Source of the DNA: Thiomicrospira cyclica ALM1
GTDB lineage: Bacteria > Pseudomonadota > Gammaproteobacteria > Thiomicrospirales > Thiomicrospiraceae
Assembly: GCF_000214825.1 (NCBI RefSeq)
Contig: NC_015581.1
Coordinates: 1,736,001 to 1,800,000, forward strand
DNA length: 64,000 nucleotides
Direction of reading: 5' to 3'
Below are positions 16,319-24,807 of the stretch, piece after piece. A model generated the notes under the pieces. It ran no database searches, was not told where the DNA came from, and saw only the letters and a list, made by a program, of their open reading frames with translations. Within the stretch, counting starts at the first letter, position 1, and each line of letters begins with the position of its first letter. Both the position numbers and the translations under genes were made by a program.

Positions 16319-17802
16319 TAGCCGGCCTCTGGCAGTAAGTGCTCAAGGACTTTCGCCGACGTAATGACGCCAGGCAGGCCTGCGCCTGGGTGCGTTCCCG
16401 CGCCCACAAGAAGGAGGTTGCTTGGCCCTTCACCCCGATTGTGGAATCGAAACCATGCTGATTGTGTAAACAAAGGCGATATCGAAAAACCCGCCCCTTC
16501 AGGTGAAAAGTAGTCTTTTGCAAAGTCTTGTGGCGTCATAAAAAACTGATCTGCAATGTGCGCTGTTAGATTTGGCAGAATGCTCGCTCCCAATGCTTCA
16601 ACAATTCGATCAGCTAGTATAGGACCTTCTTGCGACCAATCCTGTTGTCCCTGTAGGTTAGGTACTGGCACCAACGCATAAAAGCTATCGTGACCTTCTG
16701 GCGCAAAAGTTGGATCGGTGGCCGTTGGTCGGTGCAAGTAAATTGAGAAGTCATCGGCTAAAATTTTACGATTAAAAATATCATCTAATAATGCTTCGTA
16801 ACGCGGTCCCATCCAAATTGTATGATGCGCCACCTCTGGATACTGACGATCGGTACCAAAGAATAAAACAAAGAGCCCCATTGATTTTTTACTGTGTTTG
16901 GCTTTCAGCTTAGCTAACCAGCTCACTTTTTTTGCTGGCACCAGCTCTTGATAGAGATAGGCTGGATCGGTATTAGAAATTATCCAGTCGGCGTGCTGCT
17001 GAGTCTGGTTACCCCACTTATCCATCAGCGCGACTGATTCGACCTTTTGATCATTAAAATTTAATGCCGTAACTGTGCTATTTAGTTTTACTTCAATGCC
17101 TTGACGGGTCATCAAATCGGCCAGTGCATCTACCAGAGCGCCAGTACCGCCCATCGCAAAATGCACCCCATGCGCTTGTTCTAAAAAATGAATCAATCCA
17201 TAAATACTGGTGGTATCAAATGGATTACCGCCGACAAGTAAGGGTTGAATAGAAAAGGCTTGGCGTAAATAATCATTTTTAAGATGACGACAAACCATTT
17301 GCCAGACACTGCGCCAAGCGCCCAAGCGTGCAAGATGTGGGACCTGTGCTAGCATCACGCCAAGACGATGAAACGGTTGATCACCTAGCTGGGTATAGCC
17401 AACGTCATAGAGTTTTTTTGAATGGACAAGTAATCGCTGGTAACCATCGACGTCTTGAGGATTAATTCTGTTGATCTCTGCAAGCGTATCCTCCATCGTG
17501 CCACCGTAATTAAAATGTTCGCCGTCGGCAAACTCAAAGCGATACCAAGGCTTGAGGGCAACAAGCTTTACATGATCTTCCAGCCGCTCTCCGAACAGAC
17601 TAAACAGTTCTTCTAGAAGAAATGGTGCCGTGATTACCGTTGGGCCGGCATCATGTTTATAACCATTACGCTCAAATACCTGTGCACGTCCGCCTAGACG
17701 TGTACACCGGTCGACTAAGGTGACTTCGTGTCCTTTTGCGCGAGCACGTAGTGCTGCGGCCATACCGCCAAAACCACCACCAATAACGATAACCTTGCTC
17801 AC
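16318..17802 (-). CDS. crtI: Phytoene desaturase (lycopene-forming)
   Basis: 494 residues starting with GTG at 17802. The N-terminus is the Rossmann motif VIVIGGGFGGMAAALRARA, then VTLVDRCTRLGGRAQVFERN. The C-terminal motif GPSNLLLVGAGTHPGAGLPG is the CrtI bacterial-type signature. The enzyme introduces four double bases into phytoene to make lycopene, with FAD, at the membrane. The start overlaps the crtE stop (GTGA). Neurosporene-forming homologues exist, but a downstream crtY and blh point to lycopene. A CAGGCCTG copy (16375) encodes part of the GAGLPG motif. Confidence 0.94.
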   Translation of the reverse strand: MSKVIVIGGGFGGMAAALRARAKGHEVTLVDRCTRLGGRAQVFERNGYKHDAGPTVITAPFLLEELFSLFGERLEDHVKLVALKPWYRFEFADGEHFNYGGTMEDTLAEINRINPQDVDGYQRLLVHSKKLYDVGYTQLGDQPFHRLGVMLAQVPHLARLGAWRSVWQMVCRHLKNDYLRQAFSIQPLLVGGNPFDTTSIYGLIHFLEQAHGVHFAMGGTGALVDALADLMTRQGIEVKLNSTVTALNFNDQKVESVALMDKWGNQTQQHADWIISNTDPAYLYQELVPAKKVSWLAKLKAKHSKKSMGLFVLFFGTDRQYPEVAHHTIWMGPRYEALLDDIFNRKILADDFSIYLHRPTATDPTFAPEGHDSFYALVPVPNLQGQQDWSQEGPILADRIVEALGASILPNLTAHIADQFFMTPQDFAKDYFSPEGAGFSISPLFTQSAWFRFHNRGEGPSNLLLVGAGTHPGAGLPGVITSAKVLEHLLPEAG

Positions 17803-18689
17803 GCTTGCATTGCCTCTTGTGAAGTATAGGGGCTTAATGCCATGCTAAGTTGATGACACATATCCGCCAGAAGCTGACCACTGTTATTGGGTAATGCCTG
17901 ACTTTGCTCTAAGGCTTTTTGAATATAAAACTCAACAAGCATGACTGCTTGGAGTTCTGCACTTGGCCGGCTCAAACCAGAGGCTTCAAGCACATAAACA
18001 ATATTACAGCTGCTGTTGATAAGGTCTTTGCGTTGATCCTGAAGATCATCAAAAATTTGATAGGCCAAAGCAAAGGATTCTCCTGCTTGCCTTGCCGCTA
18101 AGAGTGACGCATGATTGCTAGAAGCAATCATAGTGAGTTCGAGGGGGAGCGCCATCAAGCTTCCCGATTTTTGAATGGCTATTTTTAAGTACTGATCCAA
18201 ACTTGACTGTTGATTATCATGGTTTAAATCTAACACCTGACCTGAAATAAGCTGTGCTGTTCGGTCATGCATATGCTGCACCAATTCAGCCGTTGCTGTT
18301 CTAACTTCTGTAACAGCGGCATAGGCGGCAGACAACATTAACGTACCGGCACACATGGCATCATTAACACTAAAACGATACCAAGCCGCTTCGCGACCAC
18401 GACGATGTGTATCGCCATCTTGAATATCATCGTGAAGAAGTGATGCGTTGTGAATCATTTCACAAGCCGCAGCAATAGCCAATGTATCCTTTTTAGCAAG
18501 ATTAACAGCACAACCGGAATAGAGCGCTAATTTTGCTCGATTACGGCCACCGCCACTTGCCAGATGGTATGTAAATAATTCGTTAAGAATAGGGTTATCA
18601 AGCTTATTGAACTGTTGATGTATAGTAACTTCACATTCTTTTAAGAGACCTTGGAACTGAATCGAAATAGAATCTTCATGCGTATTCAT
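17799..18689 (-). CDS. crtE: Geranylgeranyl diphosphate synthase
   Basis: 296 residues from the ATG at 18689, chosen because AGGAGGTTGTG sits 4-5 bp upstream; the open frame reaches 18713. First Asp-rich motif is LLHDDIQDGDTHRRG, second is YQIFDDLQDQRKD; together they define a trans-prenyltransferase. It makes the C20 precursor for phytoene. The four-residue DDIQD rather than DDxxxxD first motif suits the CrtE group. It lies 83 bp after the rhodopsin gene, the largest gap inside the operon, so a promoter or processing site there is possible. Confidence 0.93.
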   Translation of the reverse strand: MNTHEDSISIQFQGLLKECEVTIHQQFNKLDNPILNELFTYHLASGGGRNRAKLALYSGCAVNLAKKDTLAIAAACEMIHNASLLHDDIQDGDTHRRGREAAWYRFSVNDAMCAGTLMLSAAYAAVTEVRTATAELVQHMHDRTAQLISGQVLDLNHDNQQSSLDQYLKIAIQKSGSLMALPLELTMIASSNHASLLAARQAGESFALAYQIFDDLQDQRKDLINSSCNIVYVLEASGLSRPSAELQAVMLVEFYIQKALEQSQALPNNSGQLLADMCHQLSMALSPYTSQEAMQA

Positions 18690-18771
18690 GTCACAACCTC
18701 CTAAAAATCCCAAGCCAGTTATTTTGGCCTGGGATTCTATTCACTATTTCACCTTGAATACTTCCAAGATA

Positions 18772-19521
18772 TTAAGCTTTTTCATTTTGTGATTTGCGAA
18801 CAGCAATCATGAAGATAATTACACCAAAGACTACTTTAGCAACAAGGTCAGCAACGGTATAACCTACTTCTATTACAGTTTGCGCTTGACCACCATCTAA
18901 TGACATTACGAATGGCGCAAAGTAAACAACTGGATAGAAACTCCATGACAAGACCAGAATCCACCGTGCTGTATTTAGTAAGCCACGAACGTTTTCATGC
19001 TGTCTTGCAATCGATTCCGATAGACCAATAAACAATGTATACACAATGTATAGGAATGGAATCATGGATAGCGCGCCCCACAACAGACGAGTTGAGTCGA
19101 TGCCACCAGATACTTCACCTGGATAGCCCAACGCAATCATTAATGCTGCCGCACCACCTAGTAAGATAGCTTTACGGACTGTTTCAGAACGCGTCAAGCT
19201 CATAACTAAAATCAGTTCAATCAATAGCAATGGCACAGTTAAAAACCAATCAACGTAACGATAAGCAACGTTAAATGCCACACCGGTTGATGTAACAACA
19301 CCGTCTACAGCTGTATAGGCATCGCCCCAGCTATCGAACATGCGCAAATAATGGTAACCAGCAATAAAGGTTACCAACCCAGTAACAACAACCGCCATTT
19401 TGTATTTGTCAGATACTTGTGACAGGCCTAGCCAGAAAAATAGTGTTGCAGCTAAAAAAGCGGCAATACCCAGCGAGAAGGCGTTATAGACCAACTCATA
19501 CTGTCCAAATGTTAATTCCAT
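18772..19521 (-). CDS. Proteorhodopsin/xanthorhodopsin-type proton pump
   Basis: 249 residues from the ATG at 19521; a GGAGGTTGTC ribosome site fixes this start, although the frame opens at a TTG at 19533. Seven membrane helices. Helix C reads YVDWFLTVPLLLIELI, giving Asp91, Thr95 and Glu102, the DTE motif of outward proton pumps. Leu99 is at the spectral-tuning position (Leu105 of green proteorhodopsin), so green absorption is expected. His57 is the conserved helix-B partner and Lys229 (VADLVAKVVFG) binds retinal. Trp148-Gly149 in helix E has Gly where bacteriorhodopsin has Trp138; this is the fenestration that lets xanthorhodopsin bind a carotenoid antenna. First gene of the retinal operon. 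Confidence 0.95.
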   Translation of the reverse strand: MELTFGQYELVYNAFSLGIAAFLAATLFFWLGLSQVSDKYKMAVVVTGLVTFIAGYHYLRMFDSWGDAYTAVDGVVTSTGVAFNVAYRYVDWFLTVPLLLIELILVMSLTRSETVRKAILLGGAAALMIALGYPGEVSGGIDSTRLLWGALSMIPFLYIVYTLFIGLSESIARQHENVRGLLNTARWILVLSWSFYPVVYFAPFVMSLDGGQAQTVIEVGYTVADLVAKVVFGVIIFMIAVRKSQNEKA

Positions 19522-19589
19522 GACAACCTCCAAATCATCAATTGATAAGCTTTATATTTATAGATCTTATAGCAACGGTTAAAACGACC

Positions 19590-19611
19590 ACCTGTATAAC
19601 ATTTGTATAAT
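19590..19611 (-). promoter_or_regulatory. Candidate LitR/CarH direct-repeat operator upstream of rhodopsin
   Basis: Two 11-bp units on the coding strand, ATTATACAAAT and GTTATACAGGT, lie head to tail about 70-90 bp before the rhodopsin ATG. Each contains TNNACA, matching the TnnACA core of MerR-family CarA/CarH/LitR sites, which are 11-bp direct repeats. TATA-rich sequence follows toward the gene and could hold the -10. No litR gene lies in this window, so the assignment is inference. Confidence 0.45.
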
Positions 19612-19735
19612 GTTACGTAGAAGATTCTAACACTAAAAAATTACCCCAACTTTATTAAGGACATTAAAGTTTTTGTTTTGGTCGTAAATTTTATTAATGA
19701 CTTTACAGAGGTGAGAGGAGGAATGGCGTAAAAAA

Positions 19736-20431
19736 TTAAACCACAGTTAAACTAAGAGCGAGGTAGATTTGCCAAAGCCCCATTAACATGACCGTTGCCC
19801 CAGCGGATCGCTTGACCCAGGTTAGCCGCGCCCAACGGGTAAAGTAAAACGCAAACACACCCATGAGCATTAAGTTTGGCAAGGTGCCCAATCCAAACGC
19901 CAACATGACTAAAGCACCCTGGGTCATTGATGCGGCACTGAACGCCATTATCAGCACACTATAGACCAACCCACAGGGTAACCAACCCCAAACAAGGCCA
20001 TATAACCAGGCCTGCGGCAGGGTTCTTACCGGGGTCAGCTTTTGGGTGAAGGGCTGTAAGCGACGCCACAAGCCAGCACCAAGACGCTCAACTGCCGCAA
20101 CCCCTAGCCACCAGCCCCCTAAATACAAACCCAATGCAATCATAAACAGACCGGCAAACACCTGCAGCGCCTGCTGAAACGGCAAAAAAGGCACCAGCGT
20201 CGTTAATGATGCGGCCAACAAGCCGATCAGCGCACCAATAATGACATAACTGCTAATCCGCCCTAAATTATAAGCTAACTGAAAGGGTAACATTCGCCAC
20301 TGACTGAGCTGGTGTTTGGGCGTTAAACTGAACGTAAGGGTGCCAACTACCCCGCCGCACATCCCTAAACAATGCACGCCACCTAATAATCCAACAATAA
20401 ATGCCGCGATTAACATACCTTCCAGTGCCAT
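19736..20431 (-). CDS. TauE/SafE-like (DsbD_2/UreH-type) membrane protein
   Basis: 231 residues, about six membrane helices. The first helix carries GLLGGVHCLGMCGGVVG, the Cys-containing motif of the cytochrome-biogenesis (DsbD-transmembrane-like) and UreH_2 group often annotated sulfite exporter TauE/SafE. Related genes near cbb3 loci move copper or reducing power. Its ATG overlaps the comM stop (TAATG), so it is in one transcript with comM and ubiK. The substrate cannot be told from sequence. Confidence 0.8.
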   Translation of the reverse strand: MALEGMLIAAFIVGLLGGVHCLGMCGGVVGTLTFSLTPKHQLSQWRMLPFQLAYNLGRISSYVIIGALIGLLAASLTTLVPFLPFQQALQVFAGLFMIALGLYLGGWWLGVAAVERLGAGLWRRLQPFTQKLTPVRTLPQAWLYGLVWGWLPCGLVYSVLIMAFSAASMTQGALVMLAFGLGTLPNLMLMGVFAFYFTRWARLTWVKRSAGATVMLMGLWQIYLALSLTVV

Positions 20432-21942
20432 TAGGCTGTCGCTCCCAAATGATCTAAATTACGATAGCCCAAGGCTTCGGCTAGGTGTTTGCGATCAATT
20501 TGTTCCGCATCGGCCATATCGGCTAGCGTTTGCGCAACCCGCAATACTTTATGAAAACTGCGTGCGGATAAACCCAACTTGGTCAAAGCGGTGGCCAAAA
20601 AATCACGTTCAGCTTGAGCCAGTGGCAGTACTTGGCACTGCTGTGCGGTTAATTGACTATTCAGACAGCCTTGACGCGCCAACTGACGTTCTCGGCTTTG
20701 GGTAACTCGCAGACGCACCTGAGCGGACGTTTCTTGCGGGGTATTTTGGGGTCTAGCAAGATCGGCCAAATCGACGGCGGCCAGCTGAAGATGCAAATCA
20801 ATACGATCCAAAATAGGCCCTGATAATTTGCGCTGATAACGTAATATTTGCTCCGGTGTTTCTTTACAGCGAGGATCATCGGCAAAAAAGCCAGACGGTG
20901 ATGGATTGAGCGCTCCCACAAACAGACTGTTACAGGGATAACTCACCTGCTGTTTTACCCGCGCAATATTAACCTGCTTGGTCTCAAGCGGCTCGCGCAA
21001 AGCTTCGAGAACATCGCGTTTAAATTCTGGCATTTCATCAAAAAAAATGACGCCGTGATGCGCCAAAGATAAAGCGCCCGGACGCGGATTTTGGCCCCCG
21101 CCAATCACCGCAGCCGCCGAGGATGAATGATGGGGGGCTTGCCATGGACGCTGTAAAAAACTTTCGGCTTTAACGCGCTGACCGGCCAAGGATTGCAATT
21201 GTGCCACCTCAAGCGCTTCATCCCGATTGAGTGGTGGTAATAAACTAACCAAACGCTGTGCCAGCATACTTTTACCCGCACCCGGAGGACCCACCATTAA
21301 CAACGAATGATGGCCACTCGCTGCAATTTCTAATACTCGCTTCGCTTGCGCTTGACCCTGAACATCGACCAGATCAAATGCATAATCAGGCTCTGTTGCA
21401 AGGGCAACGGGTTTCTGCGCAGCCAACTCGACATGACCCAGCAAATAATCACAGACCTGACGTAAATTGTCCGCTAAGCCCACATTGGGATAATCAAGCA
21501 AACCCACCTGCTCGGCCATATCACTTGGAAGTACCAGCCGATGACCTGCTGACGCCCCCGCAACAAGTGCTGGCAACAGCCCCTGACACATCCGCACCTG
21601 CCCCTCCAAACCCAGCTCGCCATAAAATTCGTGCTCGGCAAGGCGGGCGCCCGTTAATTGCCCCGTGGCCACTAAAACACCCAACGCAATACCCAAATCA
21701 AAGCGACTGCCGGCTTTGGGAAGGTCGGCGGGGGCAAGATTAATCGTAATCCGCTTGGGCGGTAAGTCAAAACCACTATTAAGAATCGCACTTCGCACGC
21801 GATCTTTGCTTTCTTTCACCGCCGCTTCTGGCAAGCCGACCAAGGTCAAACTGGGTAAGCCATTCGCGGCATGAACTTCAATGGTTACCTGTTCAGCCGT
21901 TAATCCTACTTGGGTTCGACAATAAATTCGCGCAACACTCAA
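20431..21942 (-). CDS. comM: YifB/ComM family Mg-chelatase-like AAA+ protein
   Basis: 503 residues, starting with TTG at 21942 in a TTGA overlap with ubiK. The N-terminal Lon-like domain has CRTQVGLTAEQVTIEVHAAN, and the AAA+ core has Walker A MVGPPGAGKSMLAQRL and Walker B GVIFFDEMPEF. ComM is a hexameric branch-migration helicase that widens heteroduplex during natural transformation. DprA is also encoded in this window (28840), so both processing factors are here, but comM and dprA occur in most bacteria and do not prove competence. Confidence 0.92.
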   Translation of the reverse strand: MSVARIYCRTQVGLTAEQVTIEVHAANGLPSLTLVGLPEAAVKESKDRVRSAILNSGFDLPPKRITINLAPADLPKAGSRFDLGIALGVLVATGQLTGARLAEHEFYGELGLEGQVRMCQGLLPALVAGASAGHRLVLPSDMAEQVGLLDYPNVGLADNLRQVCDYLLGHVELAAQKPVALATEPDYAFDLVDVQGQAQAKRVLEIAASGHHSLLMVGPPGAGKSMLAQRLVSLLPPLNRDEALEVAQLQSLAGQRVKAESFLQRPWQAPHHSSSAAAVIGGGQNPRPGALSLAHHGVIFFDEMPEFKRDVLEALREPLETKQVNIARVKQQVSYPCNSLFVGALNPSPSGFFADDPRCKETPEQILRYQRKLSGPILDRIDLHLQLAAVDLADLARPQNTPQETSAQVRLRVTQSRERQLARQGCLNSQLTAQQCQVLPLAQAERDFLATALTKLGLSARSFHKVLRVAQTLADMADAEQIDRKHLAEALGYRNLDHLGATA

Positions 21943-22193
21943 CGGTTTTGGGCACCAGACTGTTCGAATTCGGCCAGTTTTGCTTCTAGGGCATCTAGCT
22001 TAGCACGCGTTTTCGCTAACACCTGCTGCTGAATTTCAAATTCTTCACGAGTCACTAAGTCCATTTCTTGCAGTGCTTGTTGAATTTTAGCTTTAACTTG
22101 CGCTTTAAACTGTTCAGGGGCTTGGCCGACTTCGGCAGGTATGGCGTCTAAAACTTGTTTTACGATGCCATCAAGATGCTGTGGATTGAACAT
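21939..22193 (-). CDS. ubiK: UbiK accessory factor (YqiC/BMFP family)
   Basis: 84 residues, nearly all helical. The C-terminal half is a coiled coil (REEFEIQQQVLAKTRAKLDA and LEAKLAEFE). This matches UbiK, the small trimeric protein that helps the aerobic ubiquinone-making complex with UbiJ. Quinone supply fits a cell using cbb3 respiration. An inverted repeat GTTATA-AG-TATAAC lies in the upstream gap to the SPOR gene. The stop overlaps the comM start. Confidence 0.88.
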   Translation of the reverse strand: MFNPQHLDGIVKQVLDAIPAEVGQAPEQFKAQVKAKIQQALQEMDLVTREEFEIQQQVLAKTRAKLDALEAKLAEFEQSGAQNR

Positions 22194-22287
22194 GGGATTA
22201 CCTTTTTCTTTAGGGTGAATAAGAGAGTTAAGGGTTATAAGTATAACTTAAAACACCATGAAACGATAGAATAGATAAGTATTTTTA

Positions 22288-22971
22288 CTAATTATTAATG
22301 ACTTGTGGCGCTATTTTAACCACGCGCGTATCAGCACCAAAACGACGCAACTCATTACGGTGCTGATTAAGTTTTAATCGATCTGTGTAAGGTCCAATGA
22401 CAATTCGATAAAACTTACCATTAGCCGTTTCGATCGGTGCAATTTGCATGACCCTATCTTCGGTCGATAAACGACGTTGTTCACGCTGGGCTTGCTCCAA
22501 ATGACGAAAAGAACCGGCTTGAATCCATAAGGGCTCCGGAAGCTGAACAGGTAAGGGCTGAACATCGGTAACCGTGGCCAAGCGCGGCAGATCTTCATAA
22601 AAACGAAAACTTGGCCTTGATGGCTCTGTAACACTTGCTGCAACCTCTGGCGTAGCCACCGGCTCAACTACAACCGCTGGCGCTGACGATTCAGTAGGCT
22701 TGGTTGATTCATGGGCTAAGGCTTCTAATGCCAAGGCTTCATCTCTTAACGCATCTTGCGACCACTGGCTTTTCGGCCCATGTTGTTTAAAGTGGTTGGT
22801 TACATAAAAACCGAGCGCTAAGACAAGACTTAAACCCAAAATCAACCACACAAAGCCCTTAGAGCTTAGTGGTCGCTGCGACGGCTGAGCATTATTTGGC
22901 GTTGGCGCCTGTTGCGATTTACGTTGATATCCGGCTTTTTGAGCTGGGCCATAGCGATAGTCACGCGCCAT
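22288..22971 (-). CDS. SPOR-domain membrane protein
   Basis: 227 residues. A basic cytosolic N-terminus (RDYRYGPAQKAGYQRKSQQ) precedes one membrane helix (FVWLILGLSLVLALGFYV, about 40-57). A Pro/Ala/Ser-rich periplasmic linker follows, then a C-terminal SPOR domain (IQAGSFRHLEQAQREQRRLS ... FYRIVIGPYTDRLKLNQHR). SPOR domains bind denuded septal peptidoglycan, so this is a FtsN-like or DedD-like division factor. It lies 9 bp after argS. FtsN itself is often next to argS in gammaproteobacteria, which supports an FtsN-like role. Confidence 0.87.
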   Translation of the reverse strand: MARDYRYGPAQKAGYQRKSQQAPTPNNAQPSQRPLSSKGFVWLILGLSLVLALGFYVTNHFKQHGPKSQWSQDALRDEALALEALAHESTKPTESSAPAVVVEPVATPEVAASVTEPSRPSFRFYEDLPRLATVTDVQPLPVQLPEPLWIQAGSFRHLEQAQREQRRLSTEDRVMQIAPIETANGKFYRIVIGPYTDRLKLNQHRNELRRFGADTRVVKIAPQVINN

Positions 22972-22980
22972 AATGGTTCA

Positions 22981-24762
22981 CTACATACGCTCAGGGGCGC
23001 TAACCCCGAGTAAGGTTAAACCATTGACCAACACTTGCTTAATCGCAACCAGCAAACTCAAACGCGCATTGCGCAAATGATCATCGGCTACTAATAACGG
23101 TTGCGCATTGTAGTAACTATGCAACGCATGGGCCAGGTCTTTTAGGTAATAGGCAATCTGATGCGGTTCACGCGCTTCCGCCGCCCGCGCAATCAAATCT
23201 GGAAACTGCGCCAACTTGGCGGCAACGTCTTGTTCGTGCTCAGTGGTTAATAGTGCCAGATTTTCCAGGCCTGCTTGGGCATCAAAGGCTGTGAAGCCTT
23301 TTTCGGTTACCTGTTGCAGTACACTGCAAATACGCGCATGAGCATATTGGATGTAATAGACTGGGTTTTCATTGGATTTCGATTTCGCTAAATCCAAATC
23401 AAAGTCCATGTGCTGTTCGGATTTTCGTGACACATAAAAATATCGCGCCGCATCATTACCCACTTCGTCACGCAATTCACGCAAGGTCACAAATTGGCCA
23501 CTACGCGTTGACATTTGGGCACGCTCACCACCGCGATAGAGAATGGCAAACTGCACTAACTGCACTTGTAAAGCATTGGGGTTAGTCCCCATCGCGTCCA
23601 TCGCCGCTTTCACCCGTGGAATATAGCCATGATGATCGGCGCCCCAAATATCAATGAGGGTTTCAAACTCGCGCTCTAGCTTATTAAAGTGATAAGCTAT
23701 ATCGGATGCAAAATAGGTTTTGATGCCATTCTCACGCACCACAACACGATCTTTTTCATCACCATAATCGGTTGAGCGAAACCATAACGCGCCATTTTGT
23801 TCATAAATTTTCCCGGCTTGTTGGAGTTTTTCAATCGCGGCATCAACCACTCCGGAATTCATTAATGAACGCTCAGAGAACCAGTTATCAAAGGTCACAC
23901 CAAACTCAGCTAGGTCTTCTTCGATATCGGCTAAAATATCGTGCAGAGCCAAATTAAACAGCTCTTCATAGTCATGCGCACCCAATAAGGCTTTCGCTTT
24001 GGCAATGAGATCGTCAATATGACGTTCTTTATCACCCGCCTGCCCCTGTGCATCCGTTTCACCTTCATCAGCGGCAATTCCGGCCATAACTTCAAAACTG
24101 GGTTTACGCAAGGTCTGGCCAAATTTAACCTCTAATTGACGCGCGATCGCGTAGATGTAATCGCCCTTATAGCCATTACTCGGAAAACGGAAGCTTTCAC
24201 CGCAAAGCTCCAAATAACGCAACCAAACCGAAGTCGCCAAGATATCCATTTGGCGACCGGCATCATTAACATAATACTCACGCGTCACCTGATAACCGGC
24301 AAACGCCAACAAATTCGCTAAGCTCGCACCATAGGCCGCACCACGGCCATGACCCACATGCAATGGGCCTGTGGGGTTGGCTGATACAAATTCCACCAAT
24401 ACCGATGCGCCTTGACCCGTACTGGTTTGACCAAATTGCGGGCCTTGTTGATGAACTTGAGCAACTACCGCCATTTTGGCTTGTTCATTCACATAAAAAT
24501 TAATAAACCCAGGACCGGCAATGACCACTTGAGTCACCGATTCGTGTGCGGGTAAGGCTGCTACTAATTTTTCCGCTAAGGCGCGCGGTGGCAGGCCTGC
24601 TTGTTTGGCCAGCATCATCGCTAGGTTGGTGGCAAAATCGCCATGGGCTTTATCTTTGGTTGCATCAATTTGCAAAGTAAAATTCAGTTCTTGCGGTAAA
24701 ACTTGGTCTGCCTGCAACGTTTTAATGGCAGTGATCAATAATTGATTCAGCGTGTTTTTCAT
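22981..24762 (-). CDS. argS: Arginyl-tRNA synthetase
   Basis: 593 residues, class I synthetase. An N-terminal Arg-tRNA-specific domain precedes the HIGH-type motif SANPTGPLHVGHGRGAAYG (near 130). The KMSKS equivalent is AQMSTRSGQ, typical of ArgRS without a canonical KMSKS. The C-terminal DALR anticodon-binding domain contains YAHARICSVLQQ. It charges tRNA-Arg in the cytosol. It lies between topA and a SPOR-domain gene. Two CAGGCCTG copies encode Ala-Gly-Leu segments. Confidence 0.97.
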   Translation of the reverse strand: MKNTLNQLLITAIKTLQADQVLPQELNFTLQIDATKDKAHGDFATNLAMMLAKQAGLPPRALAEKLVAALPAHESVTQVVIAGPGFINFYVNEQAKMAVVAQVHQQGPQFGQTSTGQGASVLVEFVSANPTGPLHVGHGRGAAYGASLANLLAFAGYQVTREYYVNDAGRQMDILATSVWLRYLELCGESFRFPSNGYKGDYIYAIARQLEVKFGQTLRKPSFEVMAGIAADEGETDAQGQAGDKERHIDDLIAKAKALLGAHDYEELFNLALHDILADIEEDLAEFGVTFDNWFSERSLMNSGVVDAAIEKLQQAGKIYEQNGALWFRSTDYGDEKDRVVVRENGIKTYFASDIAYHFNKLEREFETLIDIWGADHHGYIPRVKAAMDAMGTNPNALQVQLVQFAILYRGGERAQMSTRSGQFVTLRELRDEVGNDAARYFYVSRKSEQHMDFDLDLAKSKSNENPVYYIQYAHARICSVLQQVTEKGFTAFDAQAGLENLALLTTEHEQDVAAKLAQFPDLIARAAEAREPHQIAYYLKDLAHALHSYYNAQPLLVADDHLRNARLSLLVAIKQVLVNGLTLLGVSAPERM

Positions 24763-24807
24763 TGCTATCTCATTAAACCTAATAGTAAATCTGTTGTAAG
24801 TAGCCGG

